A stretch of 22,420 nucleotides of DNA, taken from Gymnopus androsaceus JB14. Lineage: Eukaryota > Basidiomycota > Agaricomycetes > Agaricales > Omphalotaceae. Positions 1 through 9,162 of this stretch are shown in pieces. The notes under the pieces are model-generated. The model did not search any database. It saw only the letters and a list, made by a program, of their open reading frames with translations, and was not told where the DNA came from. The stretch is taken from positions 1 through 22,420 of the forward strand of contig ML770055.1 in assembly GCA_009733575.1 (NCBI GenBank). The letters are read 5' to 3'. Positions within the stretch are counted from its first letter, which is position 1. Each line of letters begins with the position of its first letter. The position numbers and the translations under genes were made by a program.

Positions 1-178
1 GCACTTGATGGAGAATTATGTTCCAATTGTGAAAAAGCAGTTCAGGTATTTCTCAAAGAGCAGAAATGAAGGGTCCGGAAACAACAATGGTCAAGTAATA
101 GGTGCGGTCAAAGCGCTTGATTCACAAGACGATTCAAAAGTTGTTTCGAAATCAGGTGAATCGCCTCTGAAACGCTGA
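1..178 (+). CDS. Possible 3' end of a gene, cut by the window edge
   Basis: The second forward frame is open from the first base to a TGA at 176-178, about 58 residues. It reads like protein at its start (MENYVPIVKKQFRYFSKS), followed by a short Asn/Gly stretch. The last third lies inside the inverted-repeat element that begins at 100, so the natural C-terminus has probably been replaced by transposon sequence. The first frame is also open, as far as a TGA at 67-69, and ends with a CxxC-like motif; it is the alternative. No family is recognised. Confidence 0.25.
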   Translation, partial: HLMENYVPIVKKQFRYFSKSRNEGSGNNNGQVIGAVKALDSQDDSKVVSKSGESPLKR

Positions 179-198
179 AGCGGCTCAAGAGCCGCTTC
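177..198. repeat. Perfect 10-bp stem hairpin in the transposon
   Basis: GAAGCGGCTC at 177-186 pairs perfectly with 189-198 across a two-base loop (AA). It lies in the left sub-terminal part of the 100-664 element. Confidence 0.85.
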
Positions 199-204
199 AA
201 CAAA

Positions 205-220
205 GTGAATCGCGATTCAC
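205..220. repeat. Perfect 16-bp palindrome in the transposon
   Basis: GTGAATCGCGATTCAC is its own reverse complement and contains two of the GATTC motifs repeated through the element ends, arranged head to head. Confidence 0.85.
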
Positions 221-664
221 CTTCACACAATTCAGCTTTACATACTACTAGACTTTTGAAACTTTTTGTTGTAATTATGATATATTATACTTATGTTGGC
301 AGCACTGGACTCTTTCCAGGTGGCAACTCTAGCCTGGATGAGCTTGGTCAAGGTTCGGTTCATGAGTATCGTTCATCTTGACAGTAAAATTTTTTTGAAC
401 TCTTCACAAGGAAGCCCTAGTAATAGAAAGGAATCCACAAATCATATTATAGGCTCACTGGTAGCTATAATGCGGCCTGGACATTGTCTTTATTCAGGTT
501 ACTTCAAAATAAAATTTATTTATTTGGGAATGAAGCAATGGATGAATCGTATTTCTTTGATGTCCGGTCAAAGTTGAAACCGATTCTAGGCCGATTCAGA
601 AATTCAGAATCGCTTCAGAATCGCCGTAGAATCAAAACCTGAATCAAGCGCTTTGAACGTACCT

Positions 665-1293
665 AATGAGTGCTCATGCGACCCGGCTTACTCAAATAAT
701 ATGTACCAATAAATTCCGGAAAATTACCATTATCATAAGCAAATAACAAATAATACACACAGCATATAATGAGTTATAACGTATGAAGAAAAAAAGATTG
801 TCGGCCTGCATAGCAAAGCCACGCAATTAAAGTGGCGCTGTGCGACTTGCGCAATACAGCGCAAGCTCCCTTTGCGAAACATGATACATTGTTCAGAGGA
901 ATGGCGCATCACGCTCATCATGCTCAGTAAGTAAGTGCACCCATATATCAGATTAGTTGCAAGAGTAAAGTCGGAAATCGTTGAACAAGAAATAAAACCA
1001 AGAGAGCGGAGGGACGGAATAGAAATATAAAGAAACATAGTGATGTTTAATCGGCTAAAAGTTCGAAACTATCTCCAGAAACAAAAAGTAAAAAGTGGAA
1101 GGGAAGGGAACCATCACTCACAACTCAACACGAACCAACGCATGTTATATGACAACATTTGTATACTTGCTCAGGGACCCTTTGAGCGTAGGAGGAAGTT
1201 CTGATACTGCTACTGATACAGGTATAGAGGGTGATACGGTTTCCAATTCAAGCGCTGAAAAGGATTCGACATCAATGTCGTGTCATTATTCTT
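665..1293. other. Stretch without a recognisable gene
   Basis: No convincing coding sequence is seen on either strand. A minus-strand frame at 733-1038 (101 residues) is hydrophobic and has no recognisable family or gene structure, so it is not called. One hairpin is present: GCGCTGT at 835-841 pairs with 856-862 around a 14-base loop. Confidence 0.5.
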
Positions 1294-2419
1294 CTAGACA
1301 TTACTGACACGTGTAGGATGGTACTCTATTTCCAACAAATCCTCCTGGTTCTCCTCTTCTTCATCAATCCACTTCATCAAAGGCGAATCATCTACAATAG
1401 GAATCGAGAAGGGGATCGGAACAGAAGGAACATTTCCATTCACCCAGTTACCTTCTTCGGAACCCGCAAAGTGAGTTTCCTCTCCAGCCGTTTCTTCGCC
1501 CGAGGTAGACAGTTTGGGACTTGTTTCCCGAGGTTGGGTACTATCCACACATGGAGGCGGGTTTCGAATAGTTTTTGCTTTCAGTGCTGGACGGTAGGCA
1601 CGAAGATTCGATGAATCGGATTTTCTCCGTAGACTGGCCATAGGTGGAGGAAGCGGGACAGGTTCATGACTAGGACTCGAATGCGTGGTCGCGGTATTTG
1701 TCCTCCCATTAAACATTGTGTATGCCAGTACGCTCAAGGATTATATGTTGGTGGATACGGCATCGAAGAAGGCAAAAGAGTAGACTCAGAGATGTTACCA
1801 GAGTGATTCTGAGCATACACCTGGACTGCTTCACGAATTGCTCCTGAATAACCACTGGGTTCAAACCGAGGTTGAATTGCATTTGAGAGTGGCTAGAGTA
1901 GCTCATGTTTCTCTAGACATGCGTGAATGGGTAGGGATAAGGTGAACCGGCAGGGGCAACAGGCCTGAAAGAAGGATACGAGTCTTTGGTGCTTTCGTAT
2001 CGATTTTTCAACATCAGCGACGGCGAAGGAGGAGAGGTCTGGTTATGAGGCATTGGCGGAATCGGAGCATCTGGACGAGGCGAACGTAGATACGCATGGA
2101 TGTAAGCGGATGTATTGACATTGCTAGTTGTTGAAAAATTAGCAACGTCTACATTCGAAGAAAAAGAGGCCATTTCCACAGATGTAGGAGGATGCTAGGG
2201 ATCACCGCTTTGGAGATCTACATAGAGATCAGGATAAGGATCATCGTACTTGGGCCCCAAGTCTAGATTGGGGCCCTTCGAAAATCTTCTTGAACTTATC
2301 AACGTTGTGTCAATTGTGTGCGGGATTTTCGCAGGGACAATAAGGACACCATTGAATCGATTGATTGCCATACATGGTACCCAGCGTGTCGACCAGCAAT
2401 GGTACTGAACGTTTGTCAT
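1294..2419 (-). pseudogene. Decayed Ser/Pro-rich coding region, function unknown
   Basis: Several minus-strand blocks read like protein but change frame or hit stops. The block at 2419-2195 continues in the same frame past a single TAG (2195-2197) into 2179-1913, which is rich in Ser, Pro, Tyr and Asn. The block at 1737-1294 has a Pro/Ser linker and an acidic end (WIDEEEENQEDLLEIEYHP) before its stop. Between them, at about 1830-1745, another frame reads sensibly (AIREAVQVYAQNHSGNISES). Such mosaics are expected of a gene with many indels. No domain is recognised. It may be the 3' part of the same ancestral tract as 2690-4950 or a separate gene; the sequence does not decide. Confidence 0.45.
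2252..2276. repeat. GC-rich perfect hairpin inside decayed coding sequence
   Basis: GGGCCCCAA at 2252-2260 pairs with all nine bases of 2268-2276 around a 7-base loop (GTCTAGA). It lies within an otherwise coding-like block, as if one arm had been copied in inverted form into the gene. Confidence 0.8.
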
Positions 2420-2689
2420 ATTCTAGCCACCGGAGATGGTGTGAATGAGAACGTCGGCAGCAAGTAGACGGTAGATGGGGATTCTCGCCAGCTTATACAG
2501 ACTTTGAGAGCATCGGAGAAGATGGTCAGGATACGTGGGAGAGGGCCCTCGAATCTTGCGTGCAGCTTCTGCGCCCTAGCCAGTCGAATATTCTCCTTAA
2601 TCTATGACCTCGTTCCCCAGGAACATTGTAGCCCGATAACACGACCTCGACCTCCCGTGGAAGCTATGACTACGCTGTGCGCAACACCA

Positions 2690-4213
2690 TCTACAGCTCT
2701 AAAAATAGAGCTTTTTTGGCGAGATTTTGGTGAAAAGGTAGTTGACGTAGGAGAAGATGGAGGCGAATGTTGGATAGAGGAAAGCGAGGATCGCCAACAT
2801 TTGCGTTGGGAGCAGTAATGGATGATGGCGTTGTAGTCAAGGTAGACATTGCCTGAATCGTGGAAAATGAGTCCATGTCGGATTTAGAAAGCAAAGCACA
2901 CACCGAATTCAGGTATTTTTCTCCTTGAATAAGCTAGGACGTTGAGAGGTATCGTTCTCTAGAGTAACCCTGAGTAAAAGCTAAGCAAAAGGCGGTAAAA
3001 GGACATACCTAATCCATCGAAAGAACTAGGGAAAGATCAGGGCGCTGTAATAGGAATTTCTAGTGAGATAAAATATCAGTATCAGCGTACACTCGGTGCA
3101 AGAAGACTCACTCATCCTAACTACATCCTCTCCGGGTCGCGGTTTCATTTCAAAGGGCGTTTGAATTAGGCAGGCCAATTGGATTGGGGCTTGATATCCG
3201 AGTTGCGCCAGGTTTGTGGGTCAAAGGATTCGAAATTCTGGGCGGCGTCAAGGAAGGCACCATATCCATGCGACCGTTGATGCATTGGGACAATGCTCTA
3301 GATAACGGGCTTCCGTGATACCACTTGGGAGCGTAGGGACAAGGACGTGTATGAGAAGGCTTGGAGGTCAAAGTCGATGCAGAAGCAGCTAATGAAGGAA
3401 CCGATTGGGTCTCGAATTTAGATAACCGGGGTGGAAACCGGTATACCTCTCGTTCTTATGCACCTAGACCTTTAAAAGATTACTGAGCAGAGTGTATCAG
3501 TTGGAATGAAAGAAGAATTAAAGAAAAAAATACCGCATACCGCTCCTGTATCGGATCCCGTTCCCCAAGTTCCACAAATCCTCTCGATCTTCTTCTCAAG
3601 CGAGGCCTCCAAATTTCGATTCAACTTCGCTGAGCTGGCCTGTGAATCCACCGAGACCATTTGAAGCAGTCATTCAAGCGTTGGATATCTCGCAACTAGA
3701 GTCAGGTGTAGATGCAAGAAGCTCCGCGAGACGGAGCCAAAGCCAAAGCCCAACTCGAATAAGGTGAAGGAGTCAGTGACCTAGGTACACTACTACTCCC
3801 GTAGCCATGGTTCAATGAAGACATCCTAGTTTGATCCCTAAGCAGAACGAATCAGTAAAATCAGAACAAAGTTGACGGAACGGAAAATGACATACCTGGG
3901 ACCTCAACCACTCGACTGCTTGACCACCCAAGTTCCACGAACTCTCTCAATCTCCGTTCTCAAGATTGACTTGCGGTATCAATGCCAATGCCAACACCGC
4001 AACGCCCATTTCAACTACAACAGCGGAGTCCACTGTAGCCAGAAGCTGAAAGGAAGTCATTGGTGGTAGAAACGCGAAGAACAACGGAGGTAAGGGAAGA
4101 TTCTGTTGCAAAGGCAGGATTAGATGGAGTAGAGAAGATTGGTTTGCATTTGGCTGAGAGGAGATTTGGTGAAGGAGGGAGTGAGGATTACGCCTCACTG
4201 GCTCGGTTATTTC
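2690..4213 (-). pseudogene. Decayed exon series with a duplicated exon end
   Basis: Short minus-strand protein-like segments are separated by intron-like signals. GTATG-type donors on the minus strand occur near 3894, 3540 and 3012, with pyrimidine-rich tracts and AG downstream. A Ser/Thr-rich piece is seen at 2900-2770, a Pro-rich piece at 3371-3150, and a helical, coiled-coil-like piece at 3660-3540 (AKLNRNLEASLEKKIERICG). The tail of the last piece, followed by its splice donor, occurs again about 360 bases upstream near 3964-3926 in altered form. Frames do not join cleanly, so I treat the region as decayed. No family is recognised. Confidence 0.4.
3564..3964 (-). repeat. Duplicated exon-end segment (two copies about 360 bp apart)
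   Basis: Plus-strand bases 3564-3600 and 3926-3964 match at about 32 of 38 positions (both contain CCCAAGTTCCAC and TTCTCAAG). On the minus strand each copy encodes a short EIER/KIER...GTW peptide and is followed within about 40 bases by a GTATG splice donor, so the duplicated unit includes an exon-intron boundary. Confidence 0.6.
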
Positions 4214-4263
4214 TAGAGAGAAGGGCGTTAGTTGATAAAGAAAAAGATGAAGAAATAACGTAC
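4213..4263 (-). other. Spliceosomal intron, 51 bases
   Basis: On the minus strand it starts GTACGT, has a pyrimidine-rich middle, the branch-like AACTAAC about 15 bases before the end, and ends CTCTCTAG. Size and signals fit mushroom introns. Its length is a multiple of three, so reading through it does not shift frame. Confidence 0.6.
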
Positions 4264-4950
4264 CTACTGGTATTGGAGCCAACTGAGCCCCGAGTCTAGA
4301 GATATCTCTATTGGAGATTTGACGGTGCTCATCTTGGTCGGAAAGTAAGCCACACGTGCCGGCCAGCATTTCACTATACATGTTCTCCTCGACTCCCGCC
4401 CCTGCGCCACCTGATGATGGTTCGTCTCCAATAGGCATCGGAAGCTCCTTATCCCCATTGCTTCCTTCATCTTGTTGTACCCCATCCTCTTTATCGCCAA
4501 TTTCCTCGAAAGCATTGAAATCTGCCTCAAGGTCGGCGAATGTTCTGATAAACCCTCGCTCCCACCTTGATAACTGCAATATATCACTGTCCCAAACCTG
4601 GCATGGCCAACTTTCCTTCCCAGCAGGCTAGAGTCGTATATGATTCAGAAGAAGGCTTCGAATCCCTGGTAAAGAATTTGACGGAAGCCCCAAACCCAAA
4701 TCTTGGCATGCGACCTCGAAATGACCTTTGACCTGAACGCAAGCTTGTTGGAGCCTAAAGTGCTTGCGGCGCTGACTTCCAGTCCTGAACGGTTGGCAAA
4801 TCGACCAATACGGAGAGCTGGAGATGGCGGAGCAAAGTCTTGCGTAATCGCCTCAAACTTGAGGGAACGTCGAATCCGGGTTGAGGACGATTGGAAAATG
4901 GCAGAGGCAAGAACCTTCGGAGTGGATATTGTTCAAGTAGGGAAATCGAC
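4214..4950 (-). pseudogene. Dma1-like FHA/RING E3 ligase gene with the RING deleted
   Basis: On the minus strand, bases 4887-4690 encode the first half of an FHA (phosphothreonine-binding) domain. It has the LRIGRF strand with the Gly-Arg pair at 4815-4798 and the core NKLAFRSKVISRSHAKIW (4749-4696) with the Ser and His expected at the phosphopeptide site. The frame then shifts; KFF-RDSK-SS (about 4680-4655), DILQL (about 4586) and YQGGSEG (4572-4552) follow in changing frames. Directly after this comes RTFADLEAD (4546-4520), which in fungal Dma1/Dma2-type ubiquitin ligases lies just after the RING finger. The linker and all RING Cys/His ligands are therefore missing at a junction of a few bases. 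An acidic Gly/Ser tail and the 4213-4263 intron follow. In yeasts, Dma1/Dma2 act in the spindle-position and septation checkpoints. This copy cannot encode a working ligase. Confidence 0.7.
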
Positions 4951-5151
4951 GATTCGTAGTGATTCTGCAGCAAGGCATACGTCGGCCTGTAGAGTTGTGT
5001 AATGGCCATTTGAAGCCGCAGGCAGTGTCCGTGGTCCATGGTTCGTGGTGTGAGGCGAGGTATGGAATCAGAGTTACTTCAAATCCTTTAACCCTGCCCT
5101 TAATAGATGGAGAAGGGGTTGGAGGTTCGGCTCGTTACTCATTTCTGTGGT

Positions 5152-6266
5152 GGATACCGGGAAGGATACCGGATAGCGGGCCGCCGTATCCTTGCGAGTC
5201 CGTACCAAATGCATTACTACTTACTTACTACATATATATTAACATCAACTGTACTCGTTCTATTTGGAAAGGTGGCAAGAGCCAGTAAAATGTCAAAAAT
5301 GCAGTTGTGGGAATGTCCGGAGCCGAGTGCATTGCCCACCAATTTTAAACCTGTTGTCGGATACCAAAACTTTCTCTAAAATCATCAAATTTTGGAATTG
5401 TCGAAAATAAGGTCTATTCTAATCTACTGTACTATTTGAAGATGATCCATTCAGTGTTAAAAAAGTTTCTCGATACCAACATTTGCGGGTGTATTACTTA
5501 TTAGTACATTGATACTATTGATGTACTAGAAGTGTAATCACAAATGTCCGTATCATAAAACTTTCGCAAATCTCAACCAATGGACTTCATTTTTTGAACT
5601 TAAGCTGTACATACCTTAAAGTCTGTATTTCCTGAATTTGACGATTTTAGGCAAACGTTGAGTTCAGCCAGCACCGAGCCGAGAAGAGGTCAAAATTTGG
5701 CGGGCGTTTTGGCAGACGTCGGCAATCCCCGAAGTTGCACTTCCACCTCTTTTTTCTTGCTCGAGAGCGTCCAACTTTGATTACAACTGCCGGATAATGC
5801 TTGAACTCCCTAATTAGTCTATATAAATGTCCTGTCTAAGCCTCAGAAGTACAAAAAAATTGTTCATCTCTACCAAGCATGAAAAAGCTCAAAACAGCAA
5901 ACTTTTCAAACTTCGAAAAGATGCTGAATATTTTCTTGTTCTTATCTCGCCAATCTGAACATACAGACCTTTAGAATACATGTACAAAAGCTTATATCAA
6001 AAGTCTGAAAGGGAACGGGCTCAAACTGCGCTCAGATGAAATAGATTTATCATCGGATTGCACTTCTAGTACTGATTGCATTACTAGTGCATCAATAGTA
6101 GTACTAAGTTATTTCTAATATCCTCGAGCTCAGGCTCAGACTCTCAGTTACCGGTGGGATATATGTGAACAGAAATGGCCAATTTTTGTGAACTAAGTGA
6201 CGTTACGGTGAAGCGTTTATGGTGGTTTCACTGGCGGTCCGGTGTCCGGTATCCTTGCCGGTATCC
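5152..6266. mobile_element. Inverted-repeat element, about 1.1 kb, no transposase
   Basis: Bases 5152-5186 and 6232-6266 are inverted copies at 30 of 35 positions, each with two GGATACCGG motifs. Further in, 5514-5539 is repeated inverted within 6056-6099 (ACTATTGATG and TAGAAGTG blocks), and a weaker inverted match lies near 5610-5635 and 5965-5990 (TGTACAT...AAAG.TCTGTAT). The arms are thus long but eroded, as in a fold-back or MITE-like element. No coding sequence is recognised inside. No clear target duplication is seen. It ends just upstream of the decayed FHA gene. Confidence 0.55.
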
Positions 6267-7222
6267 TTGCCGTAACAGCAGAAATACTAGAAATCCGCAA
6301 AGGAGGAATGAAGGGATTCATCTTAGAAAATAAGTGTCTCATACTTTTCTGTGTGTAATGTAGAATTTTTCATACAATTTCTAGAGCATTCATGTGAGTT
6401 CCCTAAAAACTTATTCCAATTTTAAGTATTGCTGCTTACAGACTCTTAAGCGCTCATGGACAGATTGCACAGATAAGAGATAAGATATACCTGCCTATTT
6501 CAGTATTCCCTTCTTTTCTTTTATTTAATTTAATTTACTCCACAGATACCAGTACCGAGCCAGGGTTCTGGAGGCAGGATGAAAGTCTTGCGGCCAGATT
6601 GCTTGGGTCGTCATGGCGGTCATTGTGAAAGAAGCACGTTGGGTGTCTCTTGTTGATGATGATGCTTCTGATCAAACTGCCATGAACAACGAGCACCTGT
6701 AAATGTTGAGTTGAATGAAATTATGAGAGCATGTGGGCGAGTAAGAAAAGATGGAGATCAAGACCAGATGAATAGAGTGAGTTCCTGGGAGAGTGGGAGG
6801 TACTGGAGATGAAGCGGCGTCTACGGGTGAGAATAGAAAGCAGGTGAAGGACCATGGTTGCCGCTGGTCAGGACACTGGGTCACAGACAGAGGTCCTATT
6901 CTGCCCTGTGAAGTTGCTACAAAAAGAAGACATAAACTTTCAAAGCTCACAGGTATAGATTGAACAAGTCGGATATACATACCTGACACCTCGACCGCCT
7001 CTCTCTCCTCATCATCCTCTTCCTGGTGCCAACGGTTCAGAAGATAAAGTCAAAAAGTGATGAACTCAGAACTGGAATCCAAGGTCTACGTCGAATCATG
7101 CCAGTGCATTAGAGTGCACCGTTAGCATTGGTAAAAGATTTTACTGTGGTGCATTGAAAGGGTACAAGTTTCGGTCAAATTACAACATACACAGGCAGTG
7201 AGAATTCAGAATGAGGATAAGA
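6267..7222. other. No clear gene; possible exon remnants on the minus strand
   Basis: On the minus strand a short acidic reading (WHQEEDDEEREAVEVS) ends at 6983. A plausible 77-base intron follows (6982 down to 6906, GTATGT...CTTCACAG), and the sequence after it soon meets a stop. This may be a gene fragment, but no family is recognised. The rest shows no coding signal that I can support. Confidence 0.3.
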
Positions 7223-8035
7223 CTAAGGATTACAATCATGTGGGGTTCTATCTATGCGCAACTCGTCTAAACATGTCTGTGAGATAATTTATGGTTTTTT
7301 TTGACTGATTACTCACTTTATACCAGCACTCCAATACTAAGGACCCAAGATACATTCCCACAACTTGATGCTTGACAGCCAAAGGCGCGCCATTCGGATA
7401 GTTCTGAATTGCTGAGTTGGCTGCAAAGGCATCCAGATGCGCAACTAGAAACAGATCATAAGCTTTGGTTCTAATTTCACACAAGTTAAGTAGGAGCTTG
7501 AACTAACTGGTTGTCAAAGTAATGAAATGATCTTGGGTATCAAATGGTGCTGGCAGTGCCACCAAGTTACCATCTACAAGAAACCCACTATGGTCTGCGG
7601 CCATATTATTATGGACGTGCATTGGTTGGAGCTGAATGCCAGAAATATCAGTTAGACTTAAGTCAAGATAATAGAAGTACAAAGCTTACAATGTGTTAAT
7701 GGTGCCGAGTTGTGTATTAATGTTAGCAAGGGACGCCATGACCGCATGATGGTTTGCATTAACGGTATTGGTGAGGGCTTGGTATCCTGAGCTGTTTGGT
7801 GATTCATGTGAACAGTATTGGTGAGGCCATTGATATCTGCTTGCATATGGTTAGCACCGGCGAGTGCTAGAATGTTGGGCAAGAGACAAGGGTGTTCATG
7901 AGTGGAATGTTGGGTTGTATGGCCATGGTAGTGAAGAACAAAAGGGCAAAGCATAAGCGCTCGGGGCATCGGCATGCTTAGATGTGAGAAACCCAAATTT
8001 ATGAGCGCCAAATCTTTCTGTTTTGCACTGGCCAA
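7223..8035 (-). pseudogene. Decayed small gene with coiled-coil-like repeats
   Basis: The minus strand shows a heptad-like unit twice: GLTNTVHMNH near 7840-7795 and ALTNTVNANH near 7775-7745, the second continuing to MASLANINTQLGTINTL at 7740-7690. An intron with donor GTAAGC, a CTAAC branch site and CAG end lies at 7689-7632. Next comes a segment reading LQPMHVHNNMAADHSGF, then a conserved-looking block (AYDLFLVAHLDAFAANSA, 7465-7412). A 40-base intron (7316-7277) and a terminal exon stopping at 7223 follow. Frames do not join across the 7689-7632 intron or between the two repeats, so the gene is broken. The pattern resembles lineage-specific mushroom proteins of unknown function; that is an impression, not an identification. 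Confidence 0.45.
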
Positions 8036-8063
8036 TATCCTTTTCTACTCGCGCTCATTGGAG

Positions 8064-8109
8064 GTTACTGGGCTCGTCCAGTAACACCAATAACTGGACT
8101 CGTCCAGTT
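8064..8109. repeat. Two adjacent hairpins with the same loop core
   Basis: GTTACTGG at 8064-8071 pairs perfectly with 8078-8085 around GCTCGT. AACTGG at 8092-8097 pairs with 8104-8109 around ACTCGT. The loops share CTCGT while stem length and sequence differ. Confidence 0.8.
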
Positions 8110-9059
8110 GTCGTTCGGAATTTGCAAGCCTTGGTTCGCAACTTGTGGCACTCTCCTCCTGGTTTTGGTTCCTACGTCTGGCTATACGATCCCCCCCACT
8201 GGTCCCGCTGATCATCCCTGCCGCTCTGGGGATCCTGGACGCTCTGGGTATTCTAAAAGCTCATTATTCGTCGCAGGCGAATCATGCCACCAAAATCTTC
8301 GCTGTAGGTATTATTTTACTCAATCTCCTTCTTCCCTCCTCATCCTCCTGTTCAGACTTTGCAATCAATTTGATGGCCAGCTCCCCCGTGACGATGCCAA
8401 TGCTGCAAACTGCGATGCATTGTACCATTTGGTTAAACACAACATTAGGTTTGAAGGTGCCTCCCCTGCTCAGAATAACCTAACCCTGTTCTTATAGTTA
8501 CGGTTATTTATTTAGGCAAAATGTACGAGGTCAGGATTAACGAGGATGGAAGAGAGTCTCACAGATGTGCAAAGAATCCGCCTAGATCTCCGTTGATTTC
8601 TACAATGGCTGATGCTGAAGAAATAGAGCAGCTTTTGTTGACTCTCCTTGGGTCTTTCTAGGTGCTAGCCAAGATTAGGCCTCAAGCAAACGGCTCTCCT
8701 TGAATGATGAACAGTGGACATTGATGAGCCGGCATTGGATCTTCACAATGGTCAAGGAACCTGGGGTGCATTGTTTGACTTATCCAACTGTTCTTGGTGC
8801 TAATTATTGCTACAGATGAATTGACTATTGATAATGATGCTGACGCTAATACAGACGAGGCTGATAACAACACAGATGATGTCCCACTCCTCCTCCAGGT
8901 TAACAAGGTCCTTGAATGCGTCGATGGCCTCGGCAGCCTATACTCGTCCACAGCCTTCCAGAATTCATGGTGTTTGCTAGCTAGGATGAGGAGACTGTGT
9001 TCGGGACCTAATGGCGTGTCATTGGCACATATGAAAAGTGGTAAGCACTGATCTTGATA
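8110..9059. other. Coding-like fragments on the plus strand, no gene model
   Basis: The plus strand has protein-like snatches in different frames, for example DDANAANCDALYHLVKHNI near 8393-8450 and an Asp/Asn-rich piece near 8815-8885. No start, splice pattern or family ties them together. A short direct repeat (CGCTCTGGG) occurs at 8222 and 8240. Most likely the remains of decayed genes. Confidence 0.3.
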
Positions 9060-9162
9060 TACAGTGGCTGCCAAAATTGATGTCACCCCACGTGACCTAC
9101 TGAATGGCTACTGAATAGGCGAATAAATTGGGGGGGTGACATCAATTTTGGCAGCCACTGTA
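9060..9162. mobile_element. 99-bp Tc1/mariner-type miniature element with TA duplications
   Basis: A perfect inverted repeat of 28 bases, starting CAGTGGCTGCC and ending in TCACCCC, occupies 9062-9089 and 9133-9160. Both ends are flanked by TA (9060-9061 and 9161-9162), the target duplication of the Tc1/mariner superfamily, and CAGTGGC is a common start for fungal members. Only 43 bases separate the repeats and no coding is possible, so mobilisation would need a transposase encoded elsewhere. The identical arms suggest recent insertion. Confidence 0.88.

Larger units (their letters stand above)
100..664. mobile_element. Small non-autonomous DNA transposon with 25-bp inverted ends
   Basis: Bases 100-124 and 640-664 are inverted copies matching at 23 of 25 positions; both contain the palindrome AAGCGCTT. 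The sub-terminal 100 bases on each side are full of GATTC/GAATC motifs, typical of transposase-binding arrays. The left side has two strong hairpins (177-198 and 205-220). No transposase is present: the only long frame (293-577, 94 residues) resembles nothing and does not look coding. The flanks share only AAT (97-99 and 665-667), so the target duplication and the superfamily cannot be set. Confidence 0.7.

Noticed and set aside
293..577. 94-residue plus-strand frame inside the left transposon
   Set aside because: No recognisable domain, no splice or start context, and it is confined to a non-autonomous element; treated as chance.
733..1038. 101-residue minus-strand frame
   Set aside because: Hydrophobic and Cys-rich by composition, without homologous motif or supporting gene structure.
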